Origin: Bacillus gaemokensis
Lineage (GTDB): Bacteria > Bacillota > Bacilli > Bacillales > Bacillaceae_G
Length of the DNA: 64,000 nt
Direction of reading: 5' to 3'
Assembly: GCF_001590835.1 (NCBI RefSeq)
Contig: NZ_LTAQ01000067.1
Span: 34,752-98,751, forward strand
The position numbers were made by a program, and so were the translations under genes. Under the pieces are notes generated by a model. The model was given only the letters and a program-made list of their open reading frames with translations. It was not told where the DNA came from and searched no databases. Shown piece after piece: positions 44,102 through 53,425 of this stretch. Every line of letters begins with the position of its first letter. The first letter of the stretch is position 1.

Positions 44102-44575
44102 TTAGTTAAACTCTTTCCTCATATGAAAATTAGTTAGCGTAATCCCTTTACGTTCTACCTGTTGTTCAGAAACTACATTATAACCACGTCGTTGAAAAAA
44201 GCGCTTGGCAGTAATACTCGCATTCGTATTGATTTCTTGAAGATTCAATTTTCTTGCTTCCAACTCAATTTTCTCAATTAAAGCAGTAGCTATTCCTTTT
44301 CCTTGATAACCTTTATGAACAAAAAGCCGATCAAGATAGCCAGTATGCATTATGTCACTAAAACCAACAATCATATCATTTATTTTAGCGACATACGTGA
44401 TATTTTGATGTAAAGAATCTCTCCAAATTTTTACCTTACTCTGTTTTTCTTCTTTAGGTGCCCACGCATCTAATTGGCTTTCCGAATAATCTTTTGCATT
44501 CACTGAATGGACTGTATCATAAAACAAATGAATAATTTCTTCAGTATCTTGTCTATCAAATTTCATAATGTTCAT
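44102..44575 (-). CDS. GNAT-family N-acetyltransferase
   Basis: A 157-residue GNAT of the PhnO/YafP kind: 'EEIIHLFYDTVHSVNAKDYSESQLDAWAP' acceptor helix, 'VGFSDIMHTGYLDRLFVHKGYQGKGIATALIEKIE' with the acetyl-CoA loop, and 'NASITAKRFFQRRGYNVV'. YafP-type proteins acetylate small toxic amines; the substrate here is unknown. Confidence 0.85.
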   Translation of the reverse strand: MNIMKFDRQDTEEIIHLFYDTVHSVNAKDYSESQLDAWAPKEEKQSKVKIWRDSLHQNITYVAKINDMIVGFSDIMHTGYLDRLFVHKGYQGKGIATALIEKIELEARKLNLQEINTNASITAKRFFQRRGYNVVSEQQVERKGITLTNFHMRKEFN

Positions 44576-44634
44576 ACATTCTAACCTCTCTTACAAACTA
44601 ATTTTCCCATAAGGAATCACAAACAATTCCTTAC

Positions 44635-45285
44635 TTAACAAAACCATTCATGAAAATTATTAGCTAACTCTTGTACCTCTTCTATAAATTTACTAGCATG
44701 ATAACCATCGCAAACAGCATGATGCACTTGTAATGAAATAGGTAACAATATTTTATCGTTTTGATTAAAATATTTCCCTCCTGTAATGATGGGGAGTAAG
44801 AAGTCGTTATCATTAATTATATTTAAATTAAAACCTGTAAAACCAACCCAAGGAATACTAGATATAGGAAAAGAATTCTTTGGTACATTCTCTTTTGTAA
44901 AAAGCCCATGTACATCACCGTATTCCTTTATATCATCTTGATAATTTTTATAAAAAGTACTAAATTCGTTAGAAAACGCAGTCCATATACTTGAGAAAGA
45001 TTTGTTATCGTTATGGAATATTGTATAACTCGGTATCATCTTATCCCAATACCCTAGAACGCCTTCATCATTAAAACAAGTTCGAAATTCTTTATGTGAA
45101 TTAACAGCCTTGCTGATCATATAAATAAAAGTAGGATATAGCTTAATTCCTTTGTGACGAAGTTGTTCTAATAATCTCGTGATATCTATATTCGCTGTCA
45201 TACTAAAAGTACATTTTAGATTTAAATAATGCTCAAAATAGGGATTTCTATCCCAATTTTCTCTATCAATTAAATGAAACTTCAT
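44635..45285 (-). CDS. catA: Chloramphenicol O-acetyltransferase
   Basis: A 216-residue trimeric CAT. The catalytic-site motif 'LQVHHAVCDGYHASKFIEE' (His about residue 187) is present and the N-terminal 'DRENWDRNPYFEHYLNLKCTFSMTANIDIT' is typical of CatA. It transfers acetyl to the 3-hydroxyl of chloramphenicol. Expression is probably inducible: an upstream leader peptide and hairpin match the cat translational attenuator. Chromosomal cat genes are common in the B. cereus group. Confidence 0.88.
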   Translation of the reverse strand: MKFHLIDRENWDRNPYFEHYLNLKCTFSMTANIDITRLLEQLRHKGIKLYPTFIYMISKAVNSHKEFRTCFNDEGVLGYWDKMIPSYTIFHNDNKSFSSIWTAFSNEFSTFYKNYQDDIKEYGDVHGLFTKENVPKNSFPISSIPWVGFTGFNLNIINDNDFLLPIITGGKYFNQNDKILLPISLQVHHAVCDGYHASKFIEEVQELANNFHEWFC

Positions 45286-45291
45286 TTTATT

Positions 45292-45344
45292 AGCCTCCTA
45301 AAATTATATTTTTTATTTTAGAAGGCTGATTTTCTTGTTTTCAC
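45292..45344 (-). promoter_or_regulatory. cat translational attenuator and leader peptide
   Basis: A leader GTG AAA ACA AGA AAA TCA GCC TTC TAA (45344 down to 45318) encodes an eight-residue peptide starting VKT, as in known cat leaders. The stem AGCCTTCTAAAAT with ATTTTAGGAGGCT (45327-45315 with 45304-45292) buries the catA ribosome site. Antibiotic-stalled ribosomes on the leader would open it. Confidence 0.85.
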
Positions 45345-45422
45345 CAAGTCTCTCACCCCTTTTATTTTTATAAGAAAGAAATTCCCTTTTACTTTTTAGT
45401 CTATACAAAAAAATATTTAAGC

Positions 45423-45842
45423 ATGCGTATTACGTTAGTAGAAAATAAGCTGATTCCATTTTTCAGTTCTGCTCAAATTGTATTTCTAAGTTTAGCAATT
45501 GTGGCGATGTTCGCATCACAAGGTAAATACTTATTACAAAACATGAACGTTGTCCTGTTATTACTTATTCCTGTATTACTGTTCTTCATCATTAACTTTA
45601 TACTAGGACAATTTGTAGGTCGTGTCATGCGTTTATCCTATCAGGATACAGTGAGCCTTAGCTTAACAACTTTGGCTAGAAATTCGCCTGTTGCTCTTGC
45701 GATTGCTGTAACAGCTTTTCCAAATGAACCCCTTATCGCGTTAGCATTAGTAATCGGACCATTAATCGAGCTTCCTGTACTCGCAAGCATTTCTCAATTA
45801 TTGTTACTGATTAAAAAGAAGCAACAAGTAAGCGAAAGTTAA
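45423..45842 (+). pseudogene. Arsenite efflux (ACR3-type) transporter C-terminal half
   Basis: A 139-residue frame with four membrane helices matches only the end of the ACR3/bile-acid-sodium symporter family: 'VGRVMRLSYQDTVSLSLTTLARNSPVALAIAVTAFPNEPLIALALVIGPLIELPVL' (in pieces), the part with the conserved 'ARNSP' motif. An intact pump has about ten helices, so the N-terminal half is gone. No ribosome site is seen before the ATG. A relic beside cat. Confidence 0.75.
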
Positions 45843-45858
45843 ACATGTATTTTCTACT

Positions 45859-45958
45859 ACAATAAAGTGAAACTTTAATCAGTGGGGGGGTTCTCCATCC
45901 CCCACTGATTATTAGCCTCACCAATCGTGCTTTTACGAACAGTTTATCTCCCACCTGC
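45859..45958 (+). repeat. Dispersed repeat copy (plus orientation)
   Basis: Starts CAATAAAGTGAAACTTTAATC and contains a hairpin AATCAGTGGGGG/CCCCCACTGATT. It is the longest of four copies seen (others near 20357, 23056, 28120), all between genes. Confidence 0.65.
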
Positions 45959-45993
45959 TTAGGCGCTTGTTTTTTTGTTTATTCACATCCATT

Positions 45994-46140
45994 TTACTTC
46001 TGTAATCCATTAATAATTGCATCTGTATTCCATTTCATCATTTGTAGATAAGTATCTCCATCTTCACCTAATTTACCTAATGAATCTGTAAAAATTGTAC
46101 CAGCAATTGGCATATTTGTTTCTTTTGAAACAGTTTTCAT
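45994..46140 (-). pseudogene. Metal-binding lipoprotein (TroA/ZnuA family) fragment
   Basis: The frame reads '[44 protein letters not shown]', the C-terminus of a zinc/manganese ABC-transporter substrate-binding protein, whose Asp in 'TDSLG' is a metal ligand. The other 250 residues are missing, so it is a remnant. Confidence 0.65.
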
Positions 46141-46281
46141 ACGTAATTATCGATAAATTATTGCTAGAAATAAAGAAACAGGTTCCCTACTTTAAATAAC
46201 TATGAATGAATTAGTAAAAATGATAACATCGCTCAATATTATGACTGTTTCAAAAATGGATAATAAAGTTGCTTAATACGA

Positions 46282-46791
46282 TTATCGAATCTTCCACTTC
46301 TCCCCCTCTATAAACCTACTTAAAATTTCTCCAGGTAACCCATCGATTTCACAAATCTTCTCTGATGTAAATCCTTGCTTTATTAAAATTTTTCTAGAGG
46401 GTATATTTTTTGGATCAATAACCGCTTTCAGTATGTTCACTTTTGTTTGCTTAGCTAATTCAATTAATTGTTTTGCAATCGTACTACCATATCCTTTACC
46501 CCAACATTCAGGTAATATCATATAACCAATTTCAGCTTCTTCGGTTTCGATTTCATTTAATGTTAAATGTCCAAGACCGATAAATCCATCCGTTACACGA
46601 TCGTAAATCTTATATGAGCCATATATCTCATATTTTTCATTACGCTCTAATAATTTTTGATAGTTTACTTGAGCTTCTTCTAACGGAATCGCTCGTTCTG
46701 TAATTTGCGCCATAACTTTTTCATTCGATACTAGTTGGAAGTAATCCTTAAAATCTATTGCTTCAAATTTCTTATATTTTAGTTGATGCAT
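46282..46791 (-). CDS. GNAT acetyltransferase, RimJ/RimL type
   Basis: A 169-residue GNAT with 'FEAIDFKDYFQLVSNEKVMAQITERAIPLEEAQ' opening, 'GLGHLTLNEIETEEAEIGYMILPECWGKGYGSTIAKQLIE' (acetyl-CoA loop) and 'NIPSRKILIKQGF' end. Ribosome site GGAGGG. Substrate unknown. Confidence 0.85.
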   Translation of the reverse strand: MHQLKYKKFEAIDFKDYFQLVSNEKVMAQITERAIPLEEAQVNYQKLLERNEKYEIYGSYKIYDRVTDGFIGLGHLTLNEIETEEAEIGYMILPECWGKGYGSTIAKQLIELAKQTKVNILKAVIDPKNIPSRKILIKQGFTSEKICEIDGLPGEILSRFIEGEKWKIR

Positions 46792-47262
46792 ATTCTCCCT
46801 CCAAACTGCCTTTTACTTAAATTAAAGTTCTTACTATTACAAGTGGCCCTTCTTCAAGGTTAAGATTTACACTTACTTTTTCAATAAGATTCATGATGAT
46901 TTACGTCCATTTTATATTAATACTTATGTTTTTCGAAAATCCATTTTCCAATCGTTGTTTTGTATTTATATTTGAAATATATTAGTAACACTTCTTTATG
47001 TCACTTTTCAACAAATGGACGGTTACAAAAATAACAGTTACTAACATATCTTTCTCCATTCCCCTTCAAACTTATCTGCGTAAACATACATCATTAGAAG
47101 AAGTCCATTTCAATAAATGATTTACCATGTTTCTTTGGAATACTCTAGAAATAGTGTTGAATGTTTTTTAACTTTATCTATAATCACTTCAAAATAATTT
47201 GGACTAATCTCTTCCCTTACATAGTAAGCTGAAAATGAAGGTTATAAATGGAGTGTGATAAT
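46792..47262. other. Gene-free stretch
   Basis: About 470 bases of AT-rich sequence between divergent genes, presumably promoters. No structured element or gene fragment could be recognised. Confidence 0.4.
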
Positions 47263-48000
47263 ATGGAACGATTGTGGATTCCAATGATCGTTACGTTTTT
47301 TTCATTTGGTGGATTACTTTTAGGCGGTGCTGTTGGACTTGCAACGCGGCAACTCATTGAAGAAAAAATGCACCGTTTATATGCGTTATGCGGTGGCATT
47401 TTACTTGGATTATTGTCTCTTGAAATTATTCCGGAGACTTTTTCAAGCTATGAAATCATTGGCCCTATTCTCGGAATTACGATTGGTATATTAATTATGA
47501 GTTTACTTGATAATTATTGCCATCACCCAATGATACATAAAAAAGACCAGCAAGCATGGCAAACCTTTTTATTTCTTTCCTTCGCTATTTTTATTCATAA
47601 TATGCCAAGTGGTTTTGCATTAGGAGCAGCCTTTACAAATCATAATGAAACGGCAATCCCCTTCTTATTCGCAATTGTTATACACCATATTCCAGAAGGA
47701 TTAGCATTAATCATTCCTTTTTTATTTACAAAACATAAGTACCTCTCCTTTCTATTAACGATTCTACTACTATCAATTATTCTAGGTACCGGTACAATCT
47801 TTGGCATTATGATGAACGGAAAAGCACTTCATTTACAAGGACTTATAATGGGTAGTGCAATTGGGTCATTAGGTTATGTCACAATACATGAAATGTTATG
47901 GAAGGCAAAAAAACACCTTTCGCCTCTTCCCTTTCTTTCTTGGTCTATGAGTGGTTTTTTACTCATAACCGTTTTTACTCTTTTCACAGGACACCATTAA
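47263..48000 (+). CDS. ZIP-family metal transporter
   Basis: A 245-residue eight-helix transporter. The metal-site motifs in helices 4 and 5 are clear: 'IHNMPSGFALGAA' and 'VIHHIPEGLALIIPF', plus the third 'TIHEMLWKAKKH'. It takes up zinc, iron or manganese by the elevator-type ZIP mechanism. ATG 47263 (GGAGTG upstream) is preferred; ATG 47248 is possible. The short cytosolic loop lacks the His cluster of some relatives. Confidence 0.85.
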   Translation: MERLWIPMIVTFFSFGGLLLGGAVGLATRQLIEEKMHRLYALCGGILLGLLSLEIIPETFSSYEIIGPILGITIGILIMSLLDNYCHHPMIHKKDQQAWQTFLFLSFAIFIHNMPSGFALGAAFTNHNETAIPFLFAIVIHHIPEGLALIIPFLFTKHKYLSFLLTILLLSIILGTGTIFGIMMNGKALHLQGLIMGSAIGSLGYVTIHEMLWKAKKHLSPLPFLSWSMSGFLLITVFTLFTGHH

Positions 48001-48065
48001 ATTTAGCCTTTTATTTATCATTTGTATATTTCACCTTTTTTCCGAAACATAATAGCATCTCAGTA

Positions 48066-48191
48066 TGTAAGAAGGAACCATCCTGTTTCGAAAATGCAGT
48101 AAAACAAAATAAACCGTGTGTTATTGATGTCCTAGTAGATATAAACGAGGCATCCATGTCTGCAAATATAAAACAGAAAAAAGATAGATGA
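48066..48191 (+). pseudogene. Thiamine-diphosphate enzyme C-terminal fragment
   Basis: The end of a plus-strand frame reads 'FENAVKQNKPCVIDVLVDINEASMSA', like the last strand of acetolactate synthase or pyruvate oxidase-type enzymes ('PVVVDVVVDPDE'). The rest is missing. A relic with a terminator just after it. Confidence 0.5.
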
Positions 48192-48221
48192 AAACAAATT
48201 GTTTCCATCTATCTTTTTTAC
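48177..48221 (+). terminator. Terminator after the fragment
   Basis: AAAAAAGATAGATG..AAACAA pairs with TTGTTT.CATCTATCTTTTTT, a 19-pair stem with one bulge that keeps its T-tail. It suggests the upstream fragment was a complete gene once. Confidence 0.8.
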
Positions 48222-48233
48222 TTAGATACTTCT

Positions 48234-48528
48234 TTATGAAAAAAAATCTTTTCTTCCGCTATTCACTTGTTCCTTCACTCTCTCTTCTTTCTTTTTTACT
48301 TTCCCTCTATTGCTGTTTCCTGTTCCAAGCGCTCCTTGCAGCCTATTGCTAATAAGGTTTCCTGCCAAAATTGTCAGGCTATAAAAACATATAGGTATAA
48401 GAACAATCCAAGTATGTGTGGTAAGATGACGAAAGTTTTTTCCAATCAGTCCTGTCCACTCTTTTGTTACACTATCTGCACTATCTGCAAATAAGATGGT
48501 CCCACCACTTTCCAATTCGAAATAACAT
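48234..48528 (-). pseudogene. Oligopeptide-type ABC permease with internal deletion
   Basis: A proper start (AGGAGGGGAG, ATG 48528) gives 'MLFRIGK', then the frame jumps into the last part of a permease: 'ILFADSADSVTKEWTGLIGKNFRHLTTHTWIVLIPICFYSLTILAGNLISNRLQ', where DppC-type proteins have the membrane exit helix. About 200 residues are gone. The Lys/Glu-rich end 'KVKKKEERVKEQVNSG' is unusual. Confidence 0.6.
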
Positions 48529-49026
48529 ACTCTTCTCCCCTCCTAAACCCTGTTCTTATTTTACAAAATATTTAAAAAATTCAAAAATGTATTTTTCTAG
48601 ATTTAAGGAGAAATTTGACCAAAGATTTTTTTAAAAAGTAAAAATACGTCTTGCAACATACTTCATTAAAACCTTATCAACAATCAGCTCAACCTTTTCC
48701 CCTCTCTTTATGAGGCACCCTATTCTTTCAACTTATGTTTTTCATTCCTTAACACCTTATAATCTCAGACATGCCGAATGAAGAATCCAAGAAGTACAAT
48801 GGATGAAATCAGCACTGTTCCTGTCTATTTGAAAGGGGCCGTGTTGAAAAGAAAGGCATGAGGAAAAATACAATCAATCGCAAACTTTCTTATCAATAAT
48901 GTGGAACATCACGAGAATTCCCTATTAAAACCTATGAGAGAATTTATCATCATTGCTAAAAATTTAGTCTCTAAGAAAAATGCTTTATTTACGACTCCCC
49001 TTCTTTCTTAAGAATAAATTACCTTG
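48529..49026. other. Gene-free stretch
   Basis: Almost 500 bases with no convincing gene. Short frames near 48790-48870 read weakly like protein but have no start or ribosome site, so they are not listed as genes. Confidence 0.4.
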
Positions 49027-49257
49027 CTACGTTACAGTTAAGATCACAATTACCCCAAAAATAATGATTGCTACAAACATAGAAACTAGATTCACCCACC
49101 ACTTGTTTTTAGATACAACAAATAATATCCCTGCAACCGTAACAAATGACCATTTTAAAACATGTTCGTTTATATTCATAAATTCAGGTAAAAATATAAT
49201 TGTTACATAAAACAATGTTGCTATTACTAAAGATGAAATAATTATTCTTACTATCAT
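49027..49257 (-). CDS. Small membrane protein, three helices
   Basis: A 76-residue hydrophobic protein with helices at about residues 3-23, 34-50 and 53-74; the 'SKNKWWVNLVS' turn places positive residues inside. Ribosome site GGGATGTAGG lies before ATG. No family is recognised. It may be a toxin-like or accessory membrane peptide, but nothing in the sequence supports either. Confidence 0.5.
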   Translation of the reverse strand: MIVRIIISSLVIATLFYVTIIFLPEFMNINEHVLKWSFVTVAGILFVVSKNKWWVNLVSMFVAIIIFGVIVILTVT

Positions 49258-49398
49258 TACATTACCTACATCCCTTTTTCAATAATCTTATTAAAATAGT
49301 ATACCTTAGCAAATTTAAATTTACCTAATAGTTCAATACCACTTTCTACTATAACAAATCAAAAAAATTGGATTTAAGACTATTTTGTTACATAATTT

Positions 49399-49803
49399 CT
49401 ACAAACTTCTAGACATTCCGTAAAAATCAGGATATACAAGATTAAACCCAAACTTTTGATATAATTTTATACTCGATACATCTGCCATTACCGTAACATG
49501 AGTACCTTTTAAAGACTTCCCTTCTAAATACGACAATAATTCTTTTAACACAATATCATCTATTCCTTTATCTTTTTGCAATGGCGAGGCCATCATATCT
49601 ACAATTTGAAAGAAATAAGCACCATCTCCGATAATCCTTCCCAGACCTAAAACTTCTGATTCGTCTCCCTCCTTTACAATAACGGAATGTATAGTATGAT
49701 TTAAAGCGATTTGGGCGAGTGATTCATCCTGTGCACTTTTTCCTGTGCTTCTTCTTAAATCGATGTATTCTTTTATAGTTGGCATTTCATGCAAAATATT
49801 CAT
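49399..49803 (-). CDS. GNAT-family N-acetyltransferase (short)
   Basis: A 134-residue GNAT: 'PTIKEYIDLRRSTGKS', 'VIVKEGDESEVLGLGRIIGDGAYFFQIVDMMASPLQKDKGIDDIVLKELLSYLEG' with a weak acetyl-CoA loop, then 'SIKLYQKFGFNLVYPDFYGM'. The loop is 'QKDKGIDDIV' rather than the canonical Q/RxxGxG/A, so activity is uncertain. Ribosome site AGGTAGGG. Confidence 0.75.
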   Translation of the reverse strand: MNILHEMPTIKEYIDLRRSTGKSAQDESLAQIALNHTIHSVIVKEGDESEVLGLGRIIGDGAYFFQIVDMMASPLQKDKGIDDIVLKELLSYLEGKSLKGTHVTVMADVSSIKLYQKFGFNLVYPDFYGMSRSL

Positions 49804-50029
49804 TGTGTTCCCTACCTTTTTTATTAAATTTTAATGAAATAAGTACCTATATAATCCAATATACAACATTGATGCAAGTGATAAAGTTCCACCAAAATCC
49901 CCATTAAAAATAGACTATCATGCACCAAAAAATTTATCTTAGCACTTTAAAGTTTTTATTTAATGTTTGTATCCATCAAAAGCTTTTGGTAAATTAAGAA
50001 TCTACTTTTCATTTTAAGGAAATGCTATC

Positions 50030-50803
50030 ATGCATTATTACAAGCCAATAGAGATTGCAAAAGAACTTCAAATCAGTACAAGCGCTTTAAGACATTATGA
50101 ATCTTCAGGGGTTATTCCATCTCCTGAACGATCTGAAACTGGATATCGTCTTTATACAAAGTTACATTTAGCCTATTTCCGTTGTCTTCGTGCCATGGTT
50201 CCTAGTTTTGGATATACAGTAACTTATAATGTACTACGTCATATTCAAAACAAAGATATAGACAATGCATTTTGGATTGTCAACGCAGAACAAGCAAAAT
50301 TACAGCATGAAAAAAGACTTGCTGATCAAACACTTCTATTGCTACAAGATAAAAATTTAACTGTTATGAAAGATAAGAAGTTAAAACATACAATGACTAT
50401 CGGTGAAATAGCCGCTCTAACCGATGTGCAAACCTCTGCCATTCGTCATTGGGAAAAAGAGGGTCTGTTATCTCCTAAGCGAAACCTTGAAAATGGCTAC
50501 AGGCTCTATACCCCCATACATGTAAAACAAATTCTACTGATCCGTACTTTGAGAAAAACAGGCTATTTTTTAGATCAAATGAAAGAAATTATTCAAGCTG
50601 TCGAAAATCAAAGTATTGAAAAGGCAAAAAAAGTTACCGAGAGTGCACTTTTAAGTATTCATCAACGAAACCGCCAACAGTATAATGGCGTACATAAGTT
50701 GGTAGAACTTTGTAATAAAGCTGAATTAATGGATTACAACGATACCTCTCTATTAAAACCTAATCATTCTTTTGACCAAACAAGGGAAAACACCCATGAA
50801 TAA
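50030..50803 (+). CDS. Transcription regulator with two MerR domains
   Basis: A 257-residue protein holding two complete MerR-type helix-turn-helix units, at about 3-72 ('PIEIAKELQISTSALRHYESSGVIPSPERSETGYRLYT') and about 121-190 ('MTIGEIAALTDVQTSAIRHWEKEGLLSPKRNLENGYRLYT'). MerR proteins normally work as dimers with one such domain per chain, so one chain could bind both half-sites of an operator or two sites. A short linker and no ligand domain follow. No target gene is evident nearby. Confidence 0.82.
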   Translation: MHYYKPIEIAKELQISTSALRHYESSGVIPSPERSETGYRLYTKLHLAYFRCLRAMVPSFGYTVTYNVLRHIQNKDIDNAFWIVNAEQAKLQHEKRLADQTLLLLQDKNLTVMKDKKLKHTMTIGEIAALTDVQTSAIRHWEKEGLLSPKRNLENGYRLYTPIHVKQILLIRTLRKTGYFLDQMKEIIQAVENQSIEKAKKVTESALLSIHQRNRQQYNGVHKLVELCNKAELMDYNDTSLLKPNHSFDQTRENTHE

Positions 50804-50869
50804 TTTTTTTATTGTAATAAAAAGCACACCACTTATTAGAAGTGGCGTGCTTCAACGTTTACTATTTTT

Positions 50870-52795
50870 TTATCTAGAACATTTATTATGAATTTCATCC
50901 TGTACGCTTTCCATAAATTCAACTAGTGAAACCACTTCAGATTGTTCTTCACCATATTTACGTACATTTACAGATTCATTCTCCATTTCTTTATCTCCAA
51001 TAACAAGAACATACGGTACTTTTTTAAGCTGTGCTTCACGGATTTTATAACCTAGTTTTTCACTACGAACATCTCGTTCGACGCGAACACCAGCTTGTTT
51101 TAACTTTTCTTCAATTTCTTTTGTATATTGGTCATGTACTTGATTGGAAACAGGAATCACCTTTACTTGAACCGGAGCTAACCATGTTGGAAATGCCCCT
51201 CCGAAATGTTCAATAAGTATTCCTAAGAAACGATCAAAAGAACCTAATACAGCGCGGTGAATAACAACCGGTCTTTTTTTCTCATTCCTTTCATCAATAT
51301 AGTTTAGATCAAATTTCTCAGGCATTTGGAAATCAAGTTGAACTGTTCCACATTGATGGCTTCTTTTTAACGCATCTTTAATATGAAAATCAATTTTCGG
51401 CCCATAGAATGCGCCATCTCCTTCATTTACTCTATAGTTATAATTTAATGATTTCAGTACACTCTCGAGAGACGCTTCAGCTTGGTTCCATAATTCATCA
51501 TCCCCCATTGAATCTTCTGGCCTTGTTGAAAGTTCAATTTCATATTCAAAACCAAATGTTTTATATGCATAATCAATTTGTTGTAGGACTAACTTTATTT
51601 CACTTTCTATTTGTTCAGGTGTTACGAATAGATGTGCGTCGTCCTGACAAAATGTACGAACTCTTAATAATCCGTTCAATGCACCACTAAATTCGTGACG
51701 ATGTACTTGGCCAAATTCACACATTCGAATTGGTAAATCACGATATGAATGTAATTTATTCTTAAAGATAAGCATGTGCCCAGGACAGTTCATCGGTTTT
51801 AATGCAAAACTTTTGTTGTCTACCTCTGAAAAATACATATTATCTTTATAATGATCCCAGTGTCCAGATTGCTCCCATAGCCCTTGATTCATCATAATTG
51901 GAGTACGTACTTCTTGATAATCGTATTTTTGTTGTATTTCTCTTAAAAAGGACTCTAATTCATTGCGAACAATTTGCCCTTTCGGTAAATAAAATGGCAT
52001 TCCTGGCGCTTCTTCCGAGAACATAAATAATTCAAGTTCATTCCCTAATTTACGGTGGTTTCTCTTTGCAGCCTCTTCTACAAAATGCAAGTAGCTTTCT
52101 AATTCTTTTTGAGATGAAAATGCAACGCCATATATACGCTGAAGAACTTGGTTATTACTATCCCCGCGCCAATATGCACCGGAAACGTGAGTTAATTGAA
52201 ATGCTTTCAAGTAACCAGTAGACGGTAAATGTGGTCCTCGGCATAAGTCTACAAATTCTCCTTGTTTATAAATTGTTACAACTTCACCATCAGGAATCGC
52301 TTCTAAAAGCTCCAACTTTAAGTGATCATTTACATCTTGAAAAAGCTTTTCCGCTTCCTTTCTAGTGATTTCAACTCGCTCCATTTCCAAGTTTTCATTC
52401 ACAATATTCTGCATTTCTTTTTCGAGTTTAGGTAGGTCCTCGACAGTTATGCTGCTCGGAAGATCCATATCATAATAAAATCCATTTTCAATAACAGGCC
52501 CTACACCAAGTTTTATATCACCATATACTCTTTTTACAGCCTGCGCTAATATATGTGCAGAAGTATGTCTTGCAACTTCTTTTCCTTCCTCTGAATCCAT
52601 AGTTATAATTTGAATTTCTGCATCCTGTTCTATGTTTCGGCGTAAATCAAATAATTGATCATTCACCTTTCCTACTACTGCTTTCTTTTTTAAACTAGAA
52701 CTAATTGATGCCGCAATCTCTTCTAGAGTAATTCCTCTAACATATTCTTTAACACTACCATCTGGAAAAATAATTTTAATCATCTGTTCACTCAT
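50870..52795 (-). CDS. thrZ: Threonyl-tRNA synthetase (ThrZ type)
   Basis: A 641-residue class II synthetase starting at ATG 52795 (GGAGCG; the frame could extend to 52828). TGS domain at the N-terminus ('IKIIFPDGSVKEYVRGIT'), editing domain with 'HTSAHILAQAVKRVYG' and 'RGPHLPSTGYLKAFQLTHVSGAYWRGD', then class II motifs ('MNCPGHMLIF', 'RDLPIRMCEFGQVHRHEFSGALNGLLRVR', 'VIHRAVLGSFDRFLGILIEH') and an anticodon-binding end. The two T-box leaders upstream match ThrZ in B. subtilis, which is inducible and not the housekeeping ThrS. Confidence 0.9.
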   Translation of the reverse strand: MSEQMIKIIFPDGSVKEYVRGITLEEIAASISSSLKKKAVVGKVNDQLFDLRRNIEQDAEIQIITMDSEEGKEVARHTSAHILAQAVKRVYGDIKLGVGPVIENGFYYDMDLPSSITVEDLPKLEKEMQNIVNENLEMERVEITRKEAEKLFQDVNDHLKLELLEAIPDGEVVTIYKQGEFVDLCRGPHLPSTGYLKAFQLTHVSGAYWRGDSNNQVLQRIYGVAFSSQKELESYLHFVEEAAKRNHRKLGNELELFMFSEEAPGMPFYLPKGQIVRNELESFLREIQQKYDYQEVRTPIMMNQGLWEQSGHWDHYKDNMYFSEVDNKSFALKPMNCPGHMLIFKNKLHSYRDLPIRMCEFGQVHRHEFSGALNGLLRVRTFCQDDAHLFVTPEQIESEIKLVLQQIDYAYKTFGFEYEIELSTRPEDSMGDDELWNQAEASLESVLKSLNYNYRVNEGDGAFYGPKIDFHIKDALKRSHQCGTVQLDFQMPEKFDLNYIDERNEKKRPVVIHRAVLGSFDRFLGILIEHFGGAFPTWLAPVQVKVIPVSNQVHDQYTKEIEEKLKQAGVRVERDVRSEKLGYKIREAQLKKVPYVLVIGDKEMENESVNVRKYGEEQSEVVSLVEFMESVQDEIHNKCSR

Positions 52796-53346
52796 TTTTA
52801 TCGCTCCATTCCATAATAAAAAGCACACTCATCCCTAATGATAGGGACGAGCGTGCTTTTTACCCGTGGTTCCACCCAGATTCCCATCGTATTACACAAC
52901 ATACGATGGCTTCTTTTGCAGTAACGTCGCTTACACGGCACTAGATACTCTTATTTCCCCAGTACAGCTCTAAGGTGGTAAGTTATTTCACTGCGTTAGG
53001 AAGTTCTCAGCATTCCTTCCCTCTCTGTACAACCGTTAAAAATAACTCGTGTCCTTTTCTTTGCTTATCATCATATAAAAATTAAAAATAAAAAAGCATA
53101 CTCATCCCTAGTAATAGGGACGAATATGCTTATATTCGTGGTTCCACCCAGATTCCCATCGTATTACACAACATACAATGGCTTCTTTTGCGGTAACGTC
53201 GCTTACACGGCACTAGATACTTTTATTTTCCCTAGTGCAGCTCTAAGGTGGTAAGTTATTTCACTGCGTTAGGAAGTTCTCAGCATTCCTTCCCTCTCTG
53301 TATAACCGTTGAAAATAACTCGTGTCCTTTTCTTTGCTTTTAAAAA
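52796..53346 (-). promoter_or_regulatory. Two tandem T-box leaders of thrZ
   Basis: Two nearly identical units, about 52812-53062 and 53090-53346. Each has a T-box GGGTGGAACCACGG on the minus strand (52864-52877; the second, 53136-53149, reads GGGTGGAACCACGA) and a terminator stem next to the gene side (AAGCACGCTCGTCCC..GGGATGAGTGTGCTT near 52817-52855; second near 53091-53130). Stem I contains ACC (52974-52979), the threonine codon. Uncharged tRNA-Thr must be bound twice to read into thrZ. Confidence 0.9.
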
Positions 53347-53425
53347 ACATCCATTAATTGTTATTTAATATATCCTATGTAAATTATTTTTGCAAGTGTT
53401 TTTAAATTTTTTTAGAGCTATAAAA

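Noticed and set aside
48790-48870. Possible peptide 'DEISTVPVYLKGAVLKRKA'
   Set aside because: No start, no ribosome site and only partial coding character.
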